A stretch of DNA of 36,933 nucleotides from Nitrospirota bacterium (GCA_020846775.1 JADLDG010000029.1:1-36933), one strand, 5' to 3'; numbered from the stretch's first letter, positions 24,312-33,066 are shown. Numbers and translations are program-made. The notes: a model not told the origin generated them from the sequence alone.

Positions 24312-24778
24312 AGTTCATTCAAGGAGATGCCTGGGAAGTGTCCCCTGACAGCGTCTATTACTTCTACAATCGTCATATACGGTATTTTGGGGCTGCTCAG
24401 GATTACCGCATCATTTTCACCAGGATACTGTTGCTTGAGTTTAGATATCAGGGGAGGCAGACCGGTTAAATCATATTTTCCGCCTGTATCCTTTTTGAAT
24501 ATCCCGAGTGTCGTTTCACCATTCAGTACATTTATCTCATCATCAAGTAATGCTATCGTAAGCCTGAATCCTGCATTCTGGTCTTTTTTTACAGCTGGAG
24601 GCGGTGTTGACTTCTGGCTGGATGCAGGAGTAGTCAGCTCTATAACTGCCATCTTTGCGAATACCGTGGTCATCAGCAAGAATGGTATCAGTATGACCAT
24701 CAGATTCAGGAATGTAATTATCTGAAGTTCGCTCTCAGAGGCAAGTCTGTGTTTTCTTGACGAAGGTTTAGGAAGCAT
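24308..24778 (-). CDS. ExbD-like motor subunit with Asn replacing the membrane Asp
   Basis: A 156-residue second ExbD homologue in the same operon. The membrane helix reads ITFLNLMVILIPFLLM, where canonical ExbD has TPFIDVMLVLLIIFM; residue 25 is Asn (codon AAT) instead of the essential Asp. The rest (a periplasmic domain ending SSPKIPYMTIVEVIDAVRGH) is intact, so this is not a decayed gene. In a mixed dimer, one proton-conducting and one silent helix could act asymmetrically (inference). It starts 5 nt after the ExbB gene. Confidence 0.88.
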   Translation of the reverse strand: MLPKPSSRKHRLASESELQIITFLNLMVILIPFLLMTTVFAKMAVIELTTPASSQKSTPPPAVKKDQNAGFRLTIALLDDEINVLNGETTLGIFKKDTGGKYDLTGLPPLISKLKQQYPGENDAVILSSPKIPYMTIVEVIDAVRGHFPGISLNEL

Positions 24779-24783
24779 ATTGT

Positions 24784-25425
24784 CTATTCTGATGTCAATA
24801 AGTTAACAAGTTTTATTGAATAGGCATCAAGAGTGTCTACTGTCTTAATAGTGCGGGATTGAATATATGAATAACAGAGCATTATTGGGATTGCCACAAT
24901 CAAACCGAATGCAGTAGTATTCATGGCCACTGAAACACCCTGAGCCAGCAGGAATGCCTTCTGGGAAGGGTCTGCTACGGCCAGAGACTGAAAAGACTGT
25001 ATAAGCCCAATTATTGTACCGAGAAGTCCCAACAGGGTTGATACATTTGCCAGTGTGGGGAGGTAGTGAGTACGTCGTTCAAGCTGTGGTATTACATCCA
25101 GCATCGCCTCCTCGAGATGATTCTCCAGTTCCTCACGCGAGTCCTTGCCAAGTTTGACAGTCTTAGCCTTTTCCAAACCGGCCGAGAGTACCTTTGGCAG
25201 GGCTGCCTCAGAAAGACTGCACTCTTTTATAGCATCTTCGATACAATTTGTCTTAATGCTCGCCTCTACCTTTGACCATAATGTGCTGCCATCAGTCCAT
25301 GTCTTTTTCAGGAATTTGAACCGTTCAATTATTATTGCTGTCCCGATTGCAAGCATAAGCATGATAGGGAACATAAAAAGCCCTCCCGCCTTGAAAAACC
25401 CTATAATGCTGAGTATTATTCCCAT
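24784..25425 (-). CDS. ExbB/TolQ/MotA-family proton channel subunit
   Basis: A 213-residue inner-membrane protein with three helices: ~15-35, ~125-150 (TLANVSTLLGLLGTIIGLIQSF) and ~165-190 (AQGVSVAMNTTAFGLIVAIPIML). The paired Gly/Thr-rich helices are the hallmark of the MotA_TolQ_ExbB domain and line the proton path around the ExbD dimer. The cytoplasmic loop (~40-120) is amphipathic. It overlaps the small exported-protein gene by 10 nt and is followed by the two ExbD genes. Confidence 0.93.
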   Translation of the reverse strand: MGIILSIIGFFKAGGLFMFPIMLMLAIGTAIIIERFKFLKKTWTDGSTLWSKVEASIKTNCIEDAIKECSLSEAALPKVLSAGLEKAKTVKLGKDSREELENHLEEAMLDVIPQLERRTHYLPTLANVSTLLGLLGTIIGLIQSFQSLAVADPSQKAFLLAQGVSVAMNTTAFGLIVAIPIMLCYSYIQSRTIKTVDTLDAYSIKLVNLLTSE

Positions 25426-25709
25426 AAACCCTCCTGATTGATAATTCCCATATCTATAAACTCAAATATCTCTTCCTTAAAGCTTCGATCATAAGGAAGT
25501 GTCTTTAGAGGTTGTCCCTCAGGATTCTTCCACCGAACCGGAAATATAACTGCAGGTTTTTCCAGCACTCCGAAAACCTGTGTTTTTTCAACAGAGATCT
25601 TTTTTTCCTCCTCTGTTTTGTCCTCGGCATATGAGTTTCCGCTGCAGAGTATGCAAATGAGGAAGATAAACAATACAGTTAGTTGTCTGATATGATTCTT
25701 ATGTTTCAT
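25416..25709 (-). CDS. Small exported protein upstream of ExbB
   Basis: A 97-residue protein with a clear signal peptide (LTVLFIFLICILCSGNSYA, cleavage after SYA) and a short mature domain of ~70 residues with no family I recognise. It contains one proline-rich turn (EKPAVIFPVRWKNPEG) and a charged C-terminus. It overlaps the ExbB start by 10 nt, so it is probably made together with the motor and could be a periplasmic accessory. It follows the large TPR gene by ~50 nt. Confidence 0.65.
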   Translation of the reverse strand: MKHKNHIRQLTVLFIFLICILCSGNSYAEDKTEEEKKISVEKTQVFGVLEKPAVIFPVRWKNPEGQPLKTLPYDRSFKEEIFEFIDMGIINQEGLWE

Positions 25710-25758
25710 CTTAAAGTACGTCCTCCCAATCTGTCATCCCGTACTTGTTCAGGGACCA

Positions 25759-28700
25759 CTATCTTACACCTGTTCTCTTCTCAAGCATATCAATCCACGA
25801 CAGGACTTCTTTCCTTTCCCCCCCTAACTTAACATATTCCTTATAATTTTTTAAGGCATCCACATATTTGCCCAGGTAAAGTTCATAAAGAATGCCGAGA
25901 TTCAGGTATGCATCGCTGAAATCAGGTTTCAGTGCAATACTCTGCTTATAATCTTCTTCCGACTTTTTGAAATCACCAGTTTCCCTCAAGGTTATTCCAC
26001 GATCATTATAACTAACGGGGTCATCAGCTAATTTATCTGATAAATCTCCGGCATATGGTTTACCTGCTTCATCCCGTTTGTATTTTGCCGGTACGAGCGA
26101 AGATAACCGTTCATAGCTTTTCTTAACCCACAAATTGTATATCCCTTCCTCGACGGTCTTCCTTACATTACCCTCATGAATTCCGATCGCCTTCTCCTCA
26201 AATGGATATGCCTGTTCTTCGAGCAGGTAGTTATACTCTTCCATCTGTTCACCGGTAAGTTCTGACGGCCTCTCAGAGGTCATGATAGCATCCTTATGGT
26301 GTTCAAATATTTCCCCCATTTTAAATGTTGCTTCTGTTGTAATCTCGCTGATTCGGTATTTTGCAGCGGCAGTATAATCGGTTAGTGTCTCTTTAAGCAG
26401 ACCTTCCTTCTTTTTAAGATTATCCTCTACGGGCCCGACTATCTTTACCTGTTCGTATAGTCGTTTTCTGTAATCACCCAGGATGAGTTGTGCCCTGGCT
26501 GCTGAGATGGTATCTCCCATAGTAGCAGATGCGCCAGCCCTTTTGTGGAGTGAAATGGTCTTTTCGTACAAGAGACGTGAAGCGGTATAATCCTTCAGTG
26601 TATCTTTATATCCGGCAGCCCGGAAAGTAAGTTCTATAAGTCTCGGACTGTCAGGAAATTCAGTTTGAAAACGGTCGAAGTTTCTTAAATAATTTTTATA
26701 CATAGTGTCAATATTACCGCTCTTTTCATAATTCAGAATAGCCTTGTACAACATATTTTCCCGAGCACTCTTCTCTTCCAATATGGAAGAAGCATTTTCA
26801 TAAATCTGTGCGGCGCTGATGTATGTGCCCCTTGATTCGAGGATCTCTCCCCATTCTGAAACAGCAACCGGTGTATATCTTGATGATGGATATCTCAGCA
26901 AGAGCAGCTGATACACATTTATTGCATTGTCCGGCTCTTTATTCTGTTCGTACAACACACCGGCATCATAAAGGGCTACCGGCGCAATGTCAGTGTCAGG
27001 AGATGTATCATAGACCTTTCTGAAAGTATCCGCCGCTTCTTTAATCTTTCCCTCAGACTTAAGACCCTCTGCCTGTTTATACAGTGAAGCTGCAAGGGCC
27101 TTTTCAAGTACCGGAAGGTCTTTCCTGTCAGAGGCAGGGACAAGAGCTATAGCCTTCTTTATCTCTTCCTCACTCCTTCCGTATGCCTCTTCCTTAACAA
27201 AACTCTCAGCGATATATCTCTGGGCAACATATCTGTTTTTTTCAGTTGCGAGCTTGTTCTCTATTAACTTCTGTGCCATTTTCCTGCTCTCTTCAAAGTT
27301 TCCCAAATTGAAGAATACCTCTGTCCCGTTTAACAACACTTCCGGAACCCTCTTATCTTCAGGAAAAGAAGATGCAAACTTCCATGAGCTTTCGCCAAAT
27401 CTCTGGATATATTCATTATCTGCCCGTATCTCTCCTGATGGCCTTGCAAGCTTTTCAAGCGAGAGGAGGGCGCTGTAGCCTGATTCCACTGCAAATGGCG
27501 ATGGACTATACTGGTATGCTACCTTCTCATATTCTGCTGCAGCCCTTTCGTAATATTTCATATCAAAAAGTATCTCTGCAAGGACGAAACTCAGCTCAAT
27601 TGATTCTGTGTCGTCCGGGAAGTTGAAGGGATATCTCTGAAGCCATGTAATAGCCTCATCAATGTCGTCTTTTTTCTTGGAAGTCCTTGCCTTTGCATAA
27701 TGAAATTTTGCCAGCTGAAAGAGGTCATTTTTGATAAGCGGCTTATTGGCCTGAACGATCTCTCTGGCCCGTTTCTGGGCATTTCTCCTGTTGGATTTAA
27801 ACCAGATGCCGTCATCTCTGTATGTTTCTATAAGCTTAATCCGTGAATTAAATGCAAGGTCTAACATATTCCCCTTTGAATATGCCTCTATGATCTTTGA
27901 ATTGAATACAGGCGCATCCTCATGATACGGATTTGTATTAATAAACGCCTCAAATATGTCTGCAGCCTCCTTAAACCTCCCTGTATCAAGATAGATGTCA
28001 CCAAGCTTTCTATAGATGTACGGTTCGTAAGCCTGGACGCCCCTTACCTTGAAATAGTTTGCTATCCTGTCAACTCCGCCCATGTAGTCAAATAAGAGGA
28101 TGAGATTCCTTATGGAGTCCCAGACCAGATCCCTTTCTATAATCAGGATATCTCCTATCTCCTCTTTTCCTGAAGGCGTCAGTTTTACATTCCGCCTTTC
28201 AAGGAGCGTCATGAATTTATCAGCAGCATCCTCGTAGTGTTTGCCTTGAAAAAGGGCCCATCCCAGTTTGTATAATGCCTTGTCGTAGAAGTTGTAATCA
28301 TCATTTCTGATTACCTGGCGGTAATATGGGACTGACTTGGTAACCTGACCAATCCCATAGTAAAATTCACCCAGCCTGAAGTATGCCTCCTGTGTATATT
28401 TGCCTTCAGGATATTCTTTAATCAGCCGCTCAAGGGTTGCAACAGAACTTTGCCAGTCCCCCTCATCCATATATCCTCGGGCTAACTGGTACAAAACATC
28501 CTCGTTGCCTGCCCTGTCAGGATATAGAGACATGATCTCCCTGTATATCCGCCGCGATCTTGAATGATCGTACTTATCCTTCTGCTGCTGATAGGTATTT
28601 TCCTCTATCTTCATATAGATGTCTGCAAGCTGGTTCATGCTGTCAGCCATTGATGCACTCTTAAAACCCCTGTTGTTTCGTATAAATTCCTCATATTCCC

Positions 28701-28866
28701 TGAGCGCATTCCAGCGATACTCGAGCGCAGCCTCATGTGGTATATCCTGAAAGGTTAGAATCTCTTCCGTGACGGAGCGGACATTACTCTCCTTCATTAT
28801 ATCCAACTTCTCTCGTGCACAGGATGTGAGGAGAAAAACAAAGAGTAAAAAAAGGATTCTAATCAT
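25759..28866 (-). CDS. Giant TPR lipoprotein
   Basis: About 1035 residues from the ATG at 28866 (the TTG two codons earlier is less likely). The signal peptide ends in the lipobox LLTSC, so the protein is probably an outer-membrane lipoprotein facing the periplasm. The rest is a series of tetratricopeptide repeats: BamD/YbgF-like pairs (YQLARGYMDEGDWQSSVATLERLI..YPEG, FRLGEFYYGIGQ), repeats throughout 130-760, and a textbook TPR pair at the end (~965-1015, RGITLRETGDFKKSEEDYKQ, DAYLNLGILYE). The gene overlaps the preceding TPR gene by 8 nt. It is likely the periplasmic scaffold of the ExbBD-TonB machine, reminiscent of TPR proteins of the Myxococcus Glt complex. Confidence 0.85.
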   Translation of the reverse strand: MIRILFLLFVFLLTSCAREKLDIMKESNVRSVTEEILTFQDIPHEAALEYRWNALREYEEFIRNNRGFKSASMADSMNQLADIYMKIEENTYQQQKDKYDHSRSRRIYREIMSLYPDRAGNEDVLYQLARGYMDEGDWQSSVATLERLIKEYPEGKYTQEAYFRLGEFYYGIGQVTKSVPYYRQVIRNDDYNFYDKALYKLGWALFQGKHYEDAADKFMTLLERRNVKLTPSGKEEIGDILIIERDLVWDSIRNLILLFDYMGGVDRIANYFKVRGVQAYEPYIYRKLGDIYLDTGRFKEAADIFEAFINTNPYHEDAPVFNSKIIEAYSKGNMLDLAFNSRIKLIETYRDDGIWFKSNRRNAQKRAREIVQANKPLIKNDLFQLAKFHYAKARTSKKKDDIDEAITWLQRYPFNFPDDTESIELSFVLAEILFDMKYYERAAAEYEKVAYQYSPSPFAVESGYSALLSLEKLARPSGEIRADNEYIQRFGESSWKFASSFPEDKRVPEVLLNGTEVFFNLGNFEESRKMAQKLIENKLATEKNRYVAQRYIAESFVKEEAYGRSEEEIKKAIALVPASDRKDLPVLEKALAASLYKQAEGLKSEGKIKEAADTFRKVYDTSPDTDIAPVALYDAGVLYEQNKEPDNAINVYQLLLLRYPSSRYTPVAVSEWGEILESRGTYISAAQIYENASSILEEKSARENMLYKAILNYEKSGNIDTMYKNYLRNFDRFQTEFPDSPRLIELTFRAAGYKDTLKDYTASRLLYEKTISLHKRAGASATMGDTISAARAQLILGDYRKRLYEQVKIVGPVEDNLKKKEGLLKETLTDYTAAAKYRISEITTEATFKMGEIFEHHKDAIMTSERPSELTGEQMEEYNYLLEEQAYPFEEKAIGIHEGNVRKTVEEGIYNLWVKKSYERLSSLVPAKYKRDEAGKPYAGDLSDKLADDPVSYNDRGITLRETGDFKKSEEDYKQSIALKPDFSDAYLNLGILYELYLGKYVDALKNYKEYVKLGGERKEVLSWIDMLEKRTGVR

Positions 28867-30055
28867 GGTCAATAAACGTCATATTACTGCTAATCTGTCC
28901 GCCGCCTTCCAACATGAGATTCTGTGCCATCCTGATTGTGGTCTCAATCGAGGTTTCAAGAAGCTGTTTTTGTAGTTTCTCCAGATGCGCAACCTCTGCA
29001 CTCTTGATGTCATCAAGTATGAGCTGCCGCTTCTTAATTGAATTTCTGATCAATGACTCAGAATCAGGATGGGTGTCCGGACCCGACTGGCCAAGGTATT
29101 CTTCCATCTGCAATAATCCCTTGTATAATCTCAGCCCGGCACTCACCTCATTATTTCCGTAGACATTGATAATGGTGGATATCTTTTTAATATCCCCCTG
29201 TTGTATCTCGATTATTAAAGCAGATATCTTTGCAGAGACATCTTTGTAATATCTAAGGGCGATACCGTTTTGCTCTACAGCCTTCCCATAGGCATTCAAT
29301 TGAGTATATGCATTTCCAATATAGGGAGCTACTTCAAGAGAATAACGGCTATTCGGGTATGATGAGAACAGAGTCTCCCAGATAACCACACTCCTTACCA
29401 ACCTGTCCATACCAGCATATGCCCATCCGAGACCAAAAAGGGCGTTTGCATAGTATTGGCTCTCTTTTGGGATCTCTAATAGATATTTAATAGCTTCATT
29501 GTACTCTTTCTTTTCGAGATGCATAAATCCAAGAGTAAGACTTGCCCTGTGAGCGAGAGCCAATGTTTGTCTCTGTCTTGCCTCTTCTTCAGCAGTCTGT
29601 TTTCTCAGGAATGACAGGACACTTCCTGTATGTTTTGACACCTCTTCAAGCAGTTTTAATGCCTCCATATTATTGCCTTTGTTCAGGCTGATCATTGCCC
29701 TGGTATAGAGGGCGAATGGGTAAACCCAGCTCTTGCTGGAAACATCATCTGCAAGTGATGCGGCAGTATCATAATTACCTGTCTTTAGAAGACAGTTGGC
29801 TGATAAATATAACGATTCAGCTAATATATCAGGGGGGGCATTATTACTAATCTTTGAAAAGGCATTGCGTGACTTCAGGTAGTCCATCTGTTCATATAGG
29901 ATCTTGCCCTTATTAAACCAGACTCTGTCAGTGTCTCCTTTAACAGGCAGAGAGAGAAATTGTGATGTGAGATCGTCTTGTCCAGCATGAGCAAAACCGG
30001 ATAGAATGTAAAGAGACAATATGATTGTTGCTATTAAGCGCGTTTTAGATACCAT
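28859..30055 (-). CDS. Exported TPR-repeat protein
   Basis: A 398-residue protein with a signal peptide (residues 1-24, LSGFAHA-GQ) and several TPR/Sel1-like helical pairs in ~40-260 (VWFNKGKILYEQMDYLKSRNAF, ANCLLKTGNYDTAASLAD, LFGLGWAYAGMDRLVRSVVIWETLF). The C-terminal ~100 residues are charged and probably coiled coil. It starts inside the last codons of the deacetylase gene (11-nt overlap) and ends inside the next TPR gene, so all three are translationally coupled. Probable role: periplasmic adaptor of the energised envelope system; exact function unknown. Confidence 0.82.
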   Translation of the reverse strand: MVSKTRLIATIILSLYILSGFAHAGQDDLTSQFLSLPVKGDTDRVWFNKGKILYEQMDYLKSRNAFSKISNNAPPDILAESLYLSANCLLKTGNYDTAASLADDVSSKSWVYPFALYTRAMISLNKGNNMEALKLLEEVSKHTGSVLSFLRKQTAEEEARQRQTLALAHRASLTLGFMHLEKKEYNEAIKYLLEIPKESQYYANALFGLGWAYAGMDRLVRSVVIWETLFSSYPNSRYSLEVAPYIGNAYTQLNAYGKAVEQNGIALRYYKDVSAKISALIIEIQQGDIKKISTIINVYGNNEVSAGLRLYKGLLQMEEYLGQSGPDTHPDSESLIRNSIKKRQLILDDIKSAEVAHLEKLQKQLLETSIETTIRMAQNLMLEGGGQISSNMTFIDHD

Positions 30056-31160
30056 AAAATGGAAAGATGTTCTCCCTGATGTAGTTTATCTTAGTTTCAG
30101 CCCATCTTTTTTCAGTGCCGTTTTCCGGTAATCCCTTTTCATGGTCACGCAGGGTGTTACCTTTCAAACCGTATTTATTAAGATTAATCTGACTTTCAGC
30201 CGGGATTTCATCATTCAGCTCAATTCCGCACATTATTCCAAATGCAAGGGTCCAGGACCTTGCTACTGCAGTTATATCATATCCACCGCCACCTAAAGCA
30301 ACCCAGGGAATCCCGAATGATCGAAATCTCTCAACCATACGGCAGAATCCATTTGTTGTAAGGTTGAGATGAGTAAGCGGGTCTGATGTCATGGTATCAA
30401 CGCCTAATTGTGTTACCATAATATCAGGTTTAAAAGCCTTGATAATAGGCGGCACGACTTCATCAAACCCCCAAAAAAAGACATCATCCCCGGTCCCGGG
30501 ATAGAAGGGTAGATTTACAGAGTAACCCTTTCCAATGCCTTCTCCGATCTCTTCAACAAATCCTGTGCCTGGAAATAGAAACTCTCCACTCTCATGGAGC
30601 GAAATGGTAAGGACCTTGTCACTATTATAGAATCCGAATTGAACGCCGTCACCGTGATGGGCGTCAACGTCAACGTAAGCGACCCTTTTGCCCTGTCTTA
30701 AGAGCTCATAGATGGCTACTGCCGGATCATTGATATAGCAAAAACCGGATGCCTTGCCCGGCATGGCGTGATGCAGACCGCCCGCAATATTAAATGCGGC
30801 GCCGGCCGCCCCTGAGGCAACCAGTCTCGCTGCCTGAATGGAAGCCCCTGCCGACAGCAGCGACCATTCATATACACCCTTAAACTTCGGGTTATCGCCG
30901 GAGCCGAAACCAAAATGGTAACATAATGACGGATCTGCGTCCTGAAGTGCGAGGGCGTTTATATAGTCTTCATCATGAAACAATGTGACTTCTTCTTTTT
31001 TCGCCGGCACTGCTTTTATGAGTTGAACGCCTTTTTCATCAAATACGTGATAAGAATTAATTAAGTCATGGCAAAGCTTTAGCCTGATCGTCTTCATGGG
31101 ATGTCCGGCGCCATAGTCATAAATGGCAAAATCCGGGGTATAAATGAATGCAGTTTTCAT
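30045..31160 (-). CDS. AcuC/HDAC-type zinc deacetylase
   Basis: A 371-residue cytoplasmic arginase-fold deacetylase that removes acetyl groups from lysines or small amides. Key residues: His dyad H130/H131 (GGLHHAMPG), zinc ligands D166 and H168 (DVDAHHGDGVQ) and D255 (QLGVDTMTSDPL), and the catalytic Tyr in LGGGGYD. It is closest in layout to AcuC, which in Bacillus deacetylates acetyl-CoA synthetase; no acetoin or acsA genes are nearby. Its 3' end overlaps the exported TPR gene by 11 nt, making it the first gene of the envelope operon. Promoter candidate at 31171-31200 would leave almost no leader. Confidence 0.93.
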   Translation of the reverse strand: MKTAFIYTPDFAIYDYGAGHPMKTIRLKLCHDLINSYHVFDEKGVQLIKAVPAKKEEVTLFHDEDYINALALQDADPSLCYHFGFGSGDNPKFKGVYEWSLLSAGASIQAARLVASGAAGAAFNIAGGLHHAMPGKASGFCYINDPAVAIYELLRQGKRVAYVDVDAHHGDGVQFGFYNSDKVLTISLHESGEFLFPGTGFVEEIGEGIGKGYSVNLPFYPGTGDDVFFWGFDEVVPPIIKAFKPDIMVTQLGVDTMTSDPLTHLNLTTNGFCRMVERFRSFGIPWVALGGGGYDITAVARSWTLAFGIMCGIELNDEIPAESQINLNKYGLKGNTLRDHEKGLPENGTEKRWAETKINYIRENIFPFYGI

Positions 31161-31170
31161 ACCTAAGGTT

Positions 31171-31200
31171 AAAATACAACAAAATAGAGTTGGTTGTCAA
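31171..31200 (-). promoter_or_regulatory. Candidate promoter of the deacetylase-TPR-Exb operon
   Basis: Minus-strand TTGACA (31200-31195), 18-bp spacer, TATTTT (31176-31171). Predicted +1 at 31164, only 4 nt before the ATG at 31160. The -35 overlaps the T-run of the oppC terminator. Confidence 0.45.
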
Positions 31201-31222
31201 AACGGCTCTTCTAATTGAGCCG
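31198..31222 (-). terminator. Weak terminator after the OppC-like permease gene
   Basis: Minus-strand hairpin CGGCTC-AATTAGAA-GAGCCG followed by TTTT. The stop codon of the permease lies in the loop. Six base pairs and four T make it modest. Confidence 0.45.
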
Positions 31223-31999
31223 GTCATGCATGGCATCACCCAGTATGTTGCATGCCAATACTGTGATGAATATGGTGATGCCGGGAAATATCATTAGGTG
31301 AGGGTAAAACCTGAGCGCTGCCCAGCCGTCATTGGCAAGGACACCCCAGCTGCTGAACGGAGGTTCCAGACCTATTCCGACAAAACTCAGCGTAGATTCA
31401 GACAGTATGGCAGCAGGTATACGGAAGGTCATTGTCACGATAAGTAATCCGCTAAGACATGGCAGGATATGGCGAAATATGATCCTGCTTTTATTTGCCC
31501 CTACAGCTTTTGCTGCCTCTATGTAAGATAATTCCTTGATCCTGAGGACCTCTCCACGAACTAATCTTGCGACACTTACCCAGCTTACGAGGCTAAGTGC
31601 AATGAAAATCCCCCAGAACCCCCTGCCGATAACAACTGTAATGAGGATTATGAGCAGCAAATCAGGAATCGCATAAAGGACATCAACTATGCGCATAAGT
31701 GCGTGATCTATCCATCCCCCTTTGTAACCGGATATTGCTCCATAGGCAGTTCCCACGGCAAGGGCAACAATTGAAGTGAGGAGGCCTATGGAAAGTGATA
31801 CACGTGCCCCGTAAATCAACCTGCTAAGAAGGTCCCTGCCAAGGTTGTCAGTGCCGAGGATGTGTACCATGTTTGGAGATTGAAGTATTGCAGTCATGTC
31901 CTGTTGATCATAGGGGTAAGGGGCAAGCCACGGGGCCAGGATGGCGGTAATGGCCGCAAGAATTATTACTGTGAATGCTATTATAGTTGTAAGTTTCAC
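31211..31999 (-). CDS. Oligo/dipeptide ABC transporter permease (OppC/DppC-like), start altered by an insertion
   Basis: A 262-residue inner-membrane permease: an N-terminal helix (~5-26), HILGTDNLGRDLLSRLIYGAR typical of DppC, five more helices, and the EAA loop SYIEAAKAVGANKSRIIFRHILP that docks on the ATPase. It is about 30 residues shorter than E. coli DppC at the N-terminus. The current start is GTG with only a weak AAAGG upstream. Deleting the 133-bp repeat segment upstream joins ATG-AAT-TTT-CGA in frame to the GTG, so the ancestral start was probably ATG one base after the oppB-like stop. No ATPase gene follows. Confidence 0.92.
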   Translation of the reverse strand: MKLTTIIAFTVIILAAITAILAPWLAPYPYDQQDMTAILQSPNMVHILGTDNLGRDLLSRLIYGARVSLSIGLLTSIVALAVGTAYGAISGYKGGWIDHALMRIVDVLYAIPDLLLIILITVVIGRGFWGIFIALSLVSWVSVARLVRGEVLRIKELSYIEAAKAVGANKSRIIFRHILPCLSGLLIVTMTFRIPAAILSESTLSFVGIGLEPPFSSWGVLANDGWAALRFYPHLMIFPGITIFITVLACNILGDAMHDRLN

Positions 32000-32138
32000 T
32001 CGAAATAGCCTTTCAAATCCCCCCTGCCCCCCTTTTCTAAAGTGGGGTAACTAAATTCCCTCTTTGAAAAAGGGGGATTAAGGGGGATTATTTTCATGTA
32101 TCTTTGTGAGCCCACGGCTCATGACAGTTCACTCGAAA
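31995..32138. repeat. C/G-rich MITE-like element flanked by an 11-bp direct duplication
   Basis: The direct repeat TTCACTCGAAA occurs at 31995-32005 and 32128-32138. Between them (122 bp) are two imperfect inverted arms, 32016-32037 (AATCCCCCC..CCCCCCTTTTC) and 32066-32089 (GAAAAAGGGGGATTAAGGGGGATT in reverse sense), and a small hairpin GAGCC-CAC-GGCTC near 32108-32120. No ORF. Similar C-run/G-run repeats are dispersed in many Nitrospirota and deltaproteobacterial genomes (from memory). Confidence 0.7.
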
Positions 32139-32145
32139 ATTCATA

Positions 32146-33066
32146 CTATTGCCTGACCCTCGGATCAAGAATAGAATACAGGATATCCACTATTATGTTA
32201 GCCAGCACAATCATGACAGCATATACAATGGTTACGCCCATGATCAGCGGATAGTCCCTGTTTATTACTGCTGTTACAAAGTATTTGCCCATACCCGGTA
32301 TTGAGAATATGTATTCTATTACGAATGACCCTGTTATAAGACCGGCCAGCAGCGGTCCTGAGAATGTTACTATTGGTGATATTGCATTCTTTAATGCATG
32401 TTTGAAAAATATAGATCTGACCGGCAATCCCTTTGCATAACATGTACGCAGATAATCTTCCTTAAGTATACTAATGAAGCTTGCCCGCATGACCCGTGCC
32501 ATGTAGGCGGCAGGCGCTGCAGCAAGGGACAGGGCAGGGAGTATGGCATACCTCCATCCCTCCCAGAGAGCAGGTGGAAAGATACGAAGGGTATGAGACA
32601 ATATCAGGATTAATATGGTTGCAAGGACGAAATGCGGGATTGATACACCTCCTATTGCCATCATCATGCTTGCCTTATCAATCCATCCATGCTGTTCCTG
32701 TGATATGGCGGAGATGATGCCTGCGGCCACCCCAATCAAAATCGACAGGATAAATGCAAGAAGGCCTAATTCAATGGATGCCGGTAATGTGTCGGCAATT
32801 ATATTGCTCACAGTCCTGCCGGTATATTTATATGAAGGTCCCAGGTCTCCCTTCACTAGACTTAAGAGATAGAATATATATTGTTCTGATAAAGGTCTGT
32901 CAAGATAATACTTCTGCTCAATATTGGCCTTGATCTCAGGGGGCAGTTGTTTCTCCTCATCAAACGGACCACCAGGCACTGTGTGCATGATGATGAATGT
33001 GATGGTGGCTACGGCCCACAGGACCGGTATACCCCAGAATAGTCTTTTAAAGATAAATTTAAGCAA
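32146..33066 (-). CDS. Oligo/dipeptide ABC transporter permease (OppB/DppB-like)
   Basis: A 306-residue permease of the expected DppB length. Signatures: N-terminal FIFKRLFWGIPVLWAVATITF, HTVPGGPFD, six membrane helices, and the EAA loop DYLRTCYAKGLPVRSIFFKHALKNA. It ends LDPRVRQ, the usual DppB tail. It starts one base after the binding-protein stop, so the two are tightly coupled. Substrate is peptides or a related solute such as nickel or oligosaccharide; not resolvable here. Confidence 0.95.
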   Translation of the reverse strand: MLKFIFKRLFWGIPVLWAVATITFIIMHTVPGGPFDEEKQLPPEIKANIEQKYYLDRPLSEQYIFYLLSLVKGDLGPSYKYTGRTVSNIIADTLPASIELGLLAFILSILIGVAAGIISAISQEQHGWIDKASMMMAIGGVSIPHFVLATILILILSHTLRIFPPALWEGWRYAILPALSLAAAPAAYMARVMRASFISILKEDYLRTCYAKGLPVRSIFFKHALKNAISPIVTFSGPLLAGLITGSFVIEYIFSIPGMGKYFVTAVINRDYPLIMGVTIVYAVMIVLANIIVDILYSILDPRVRQ

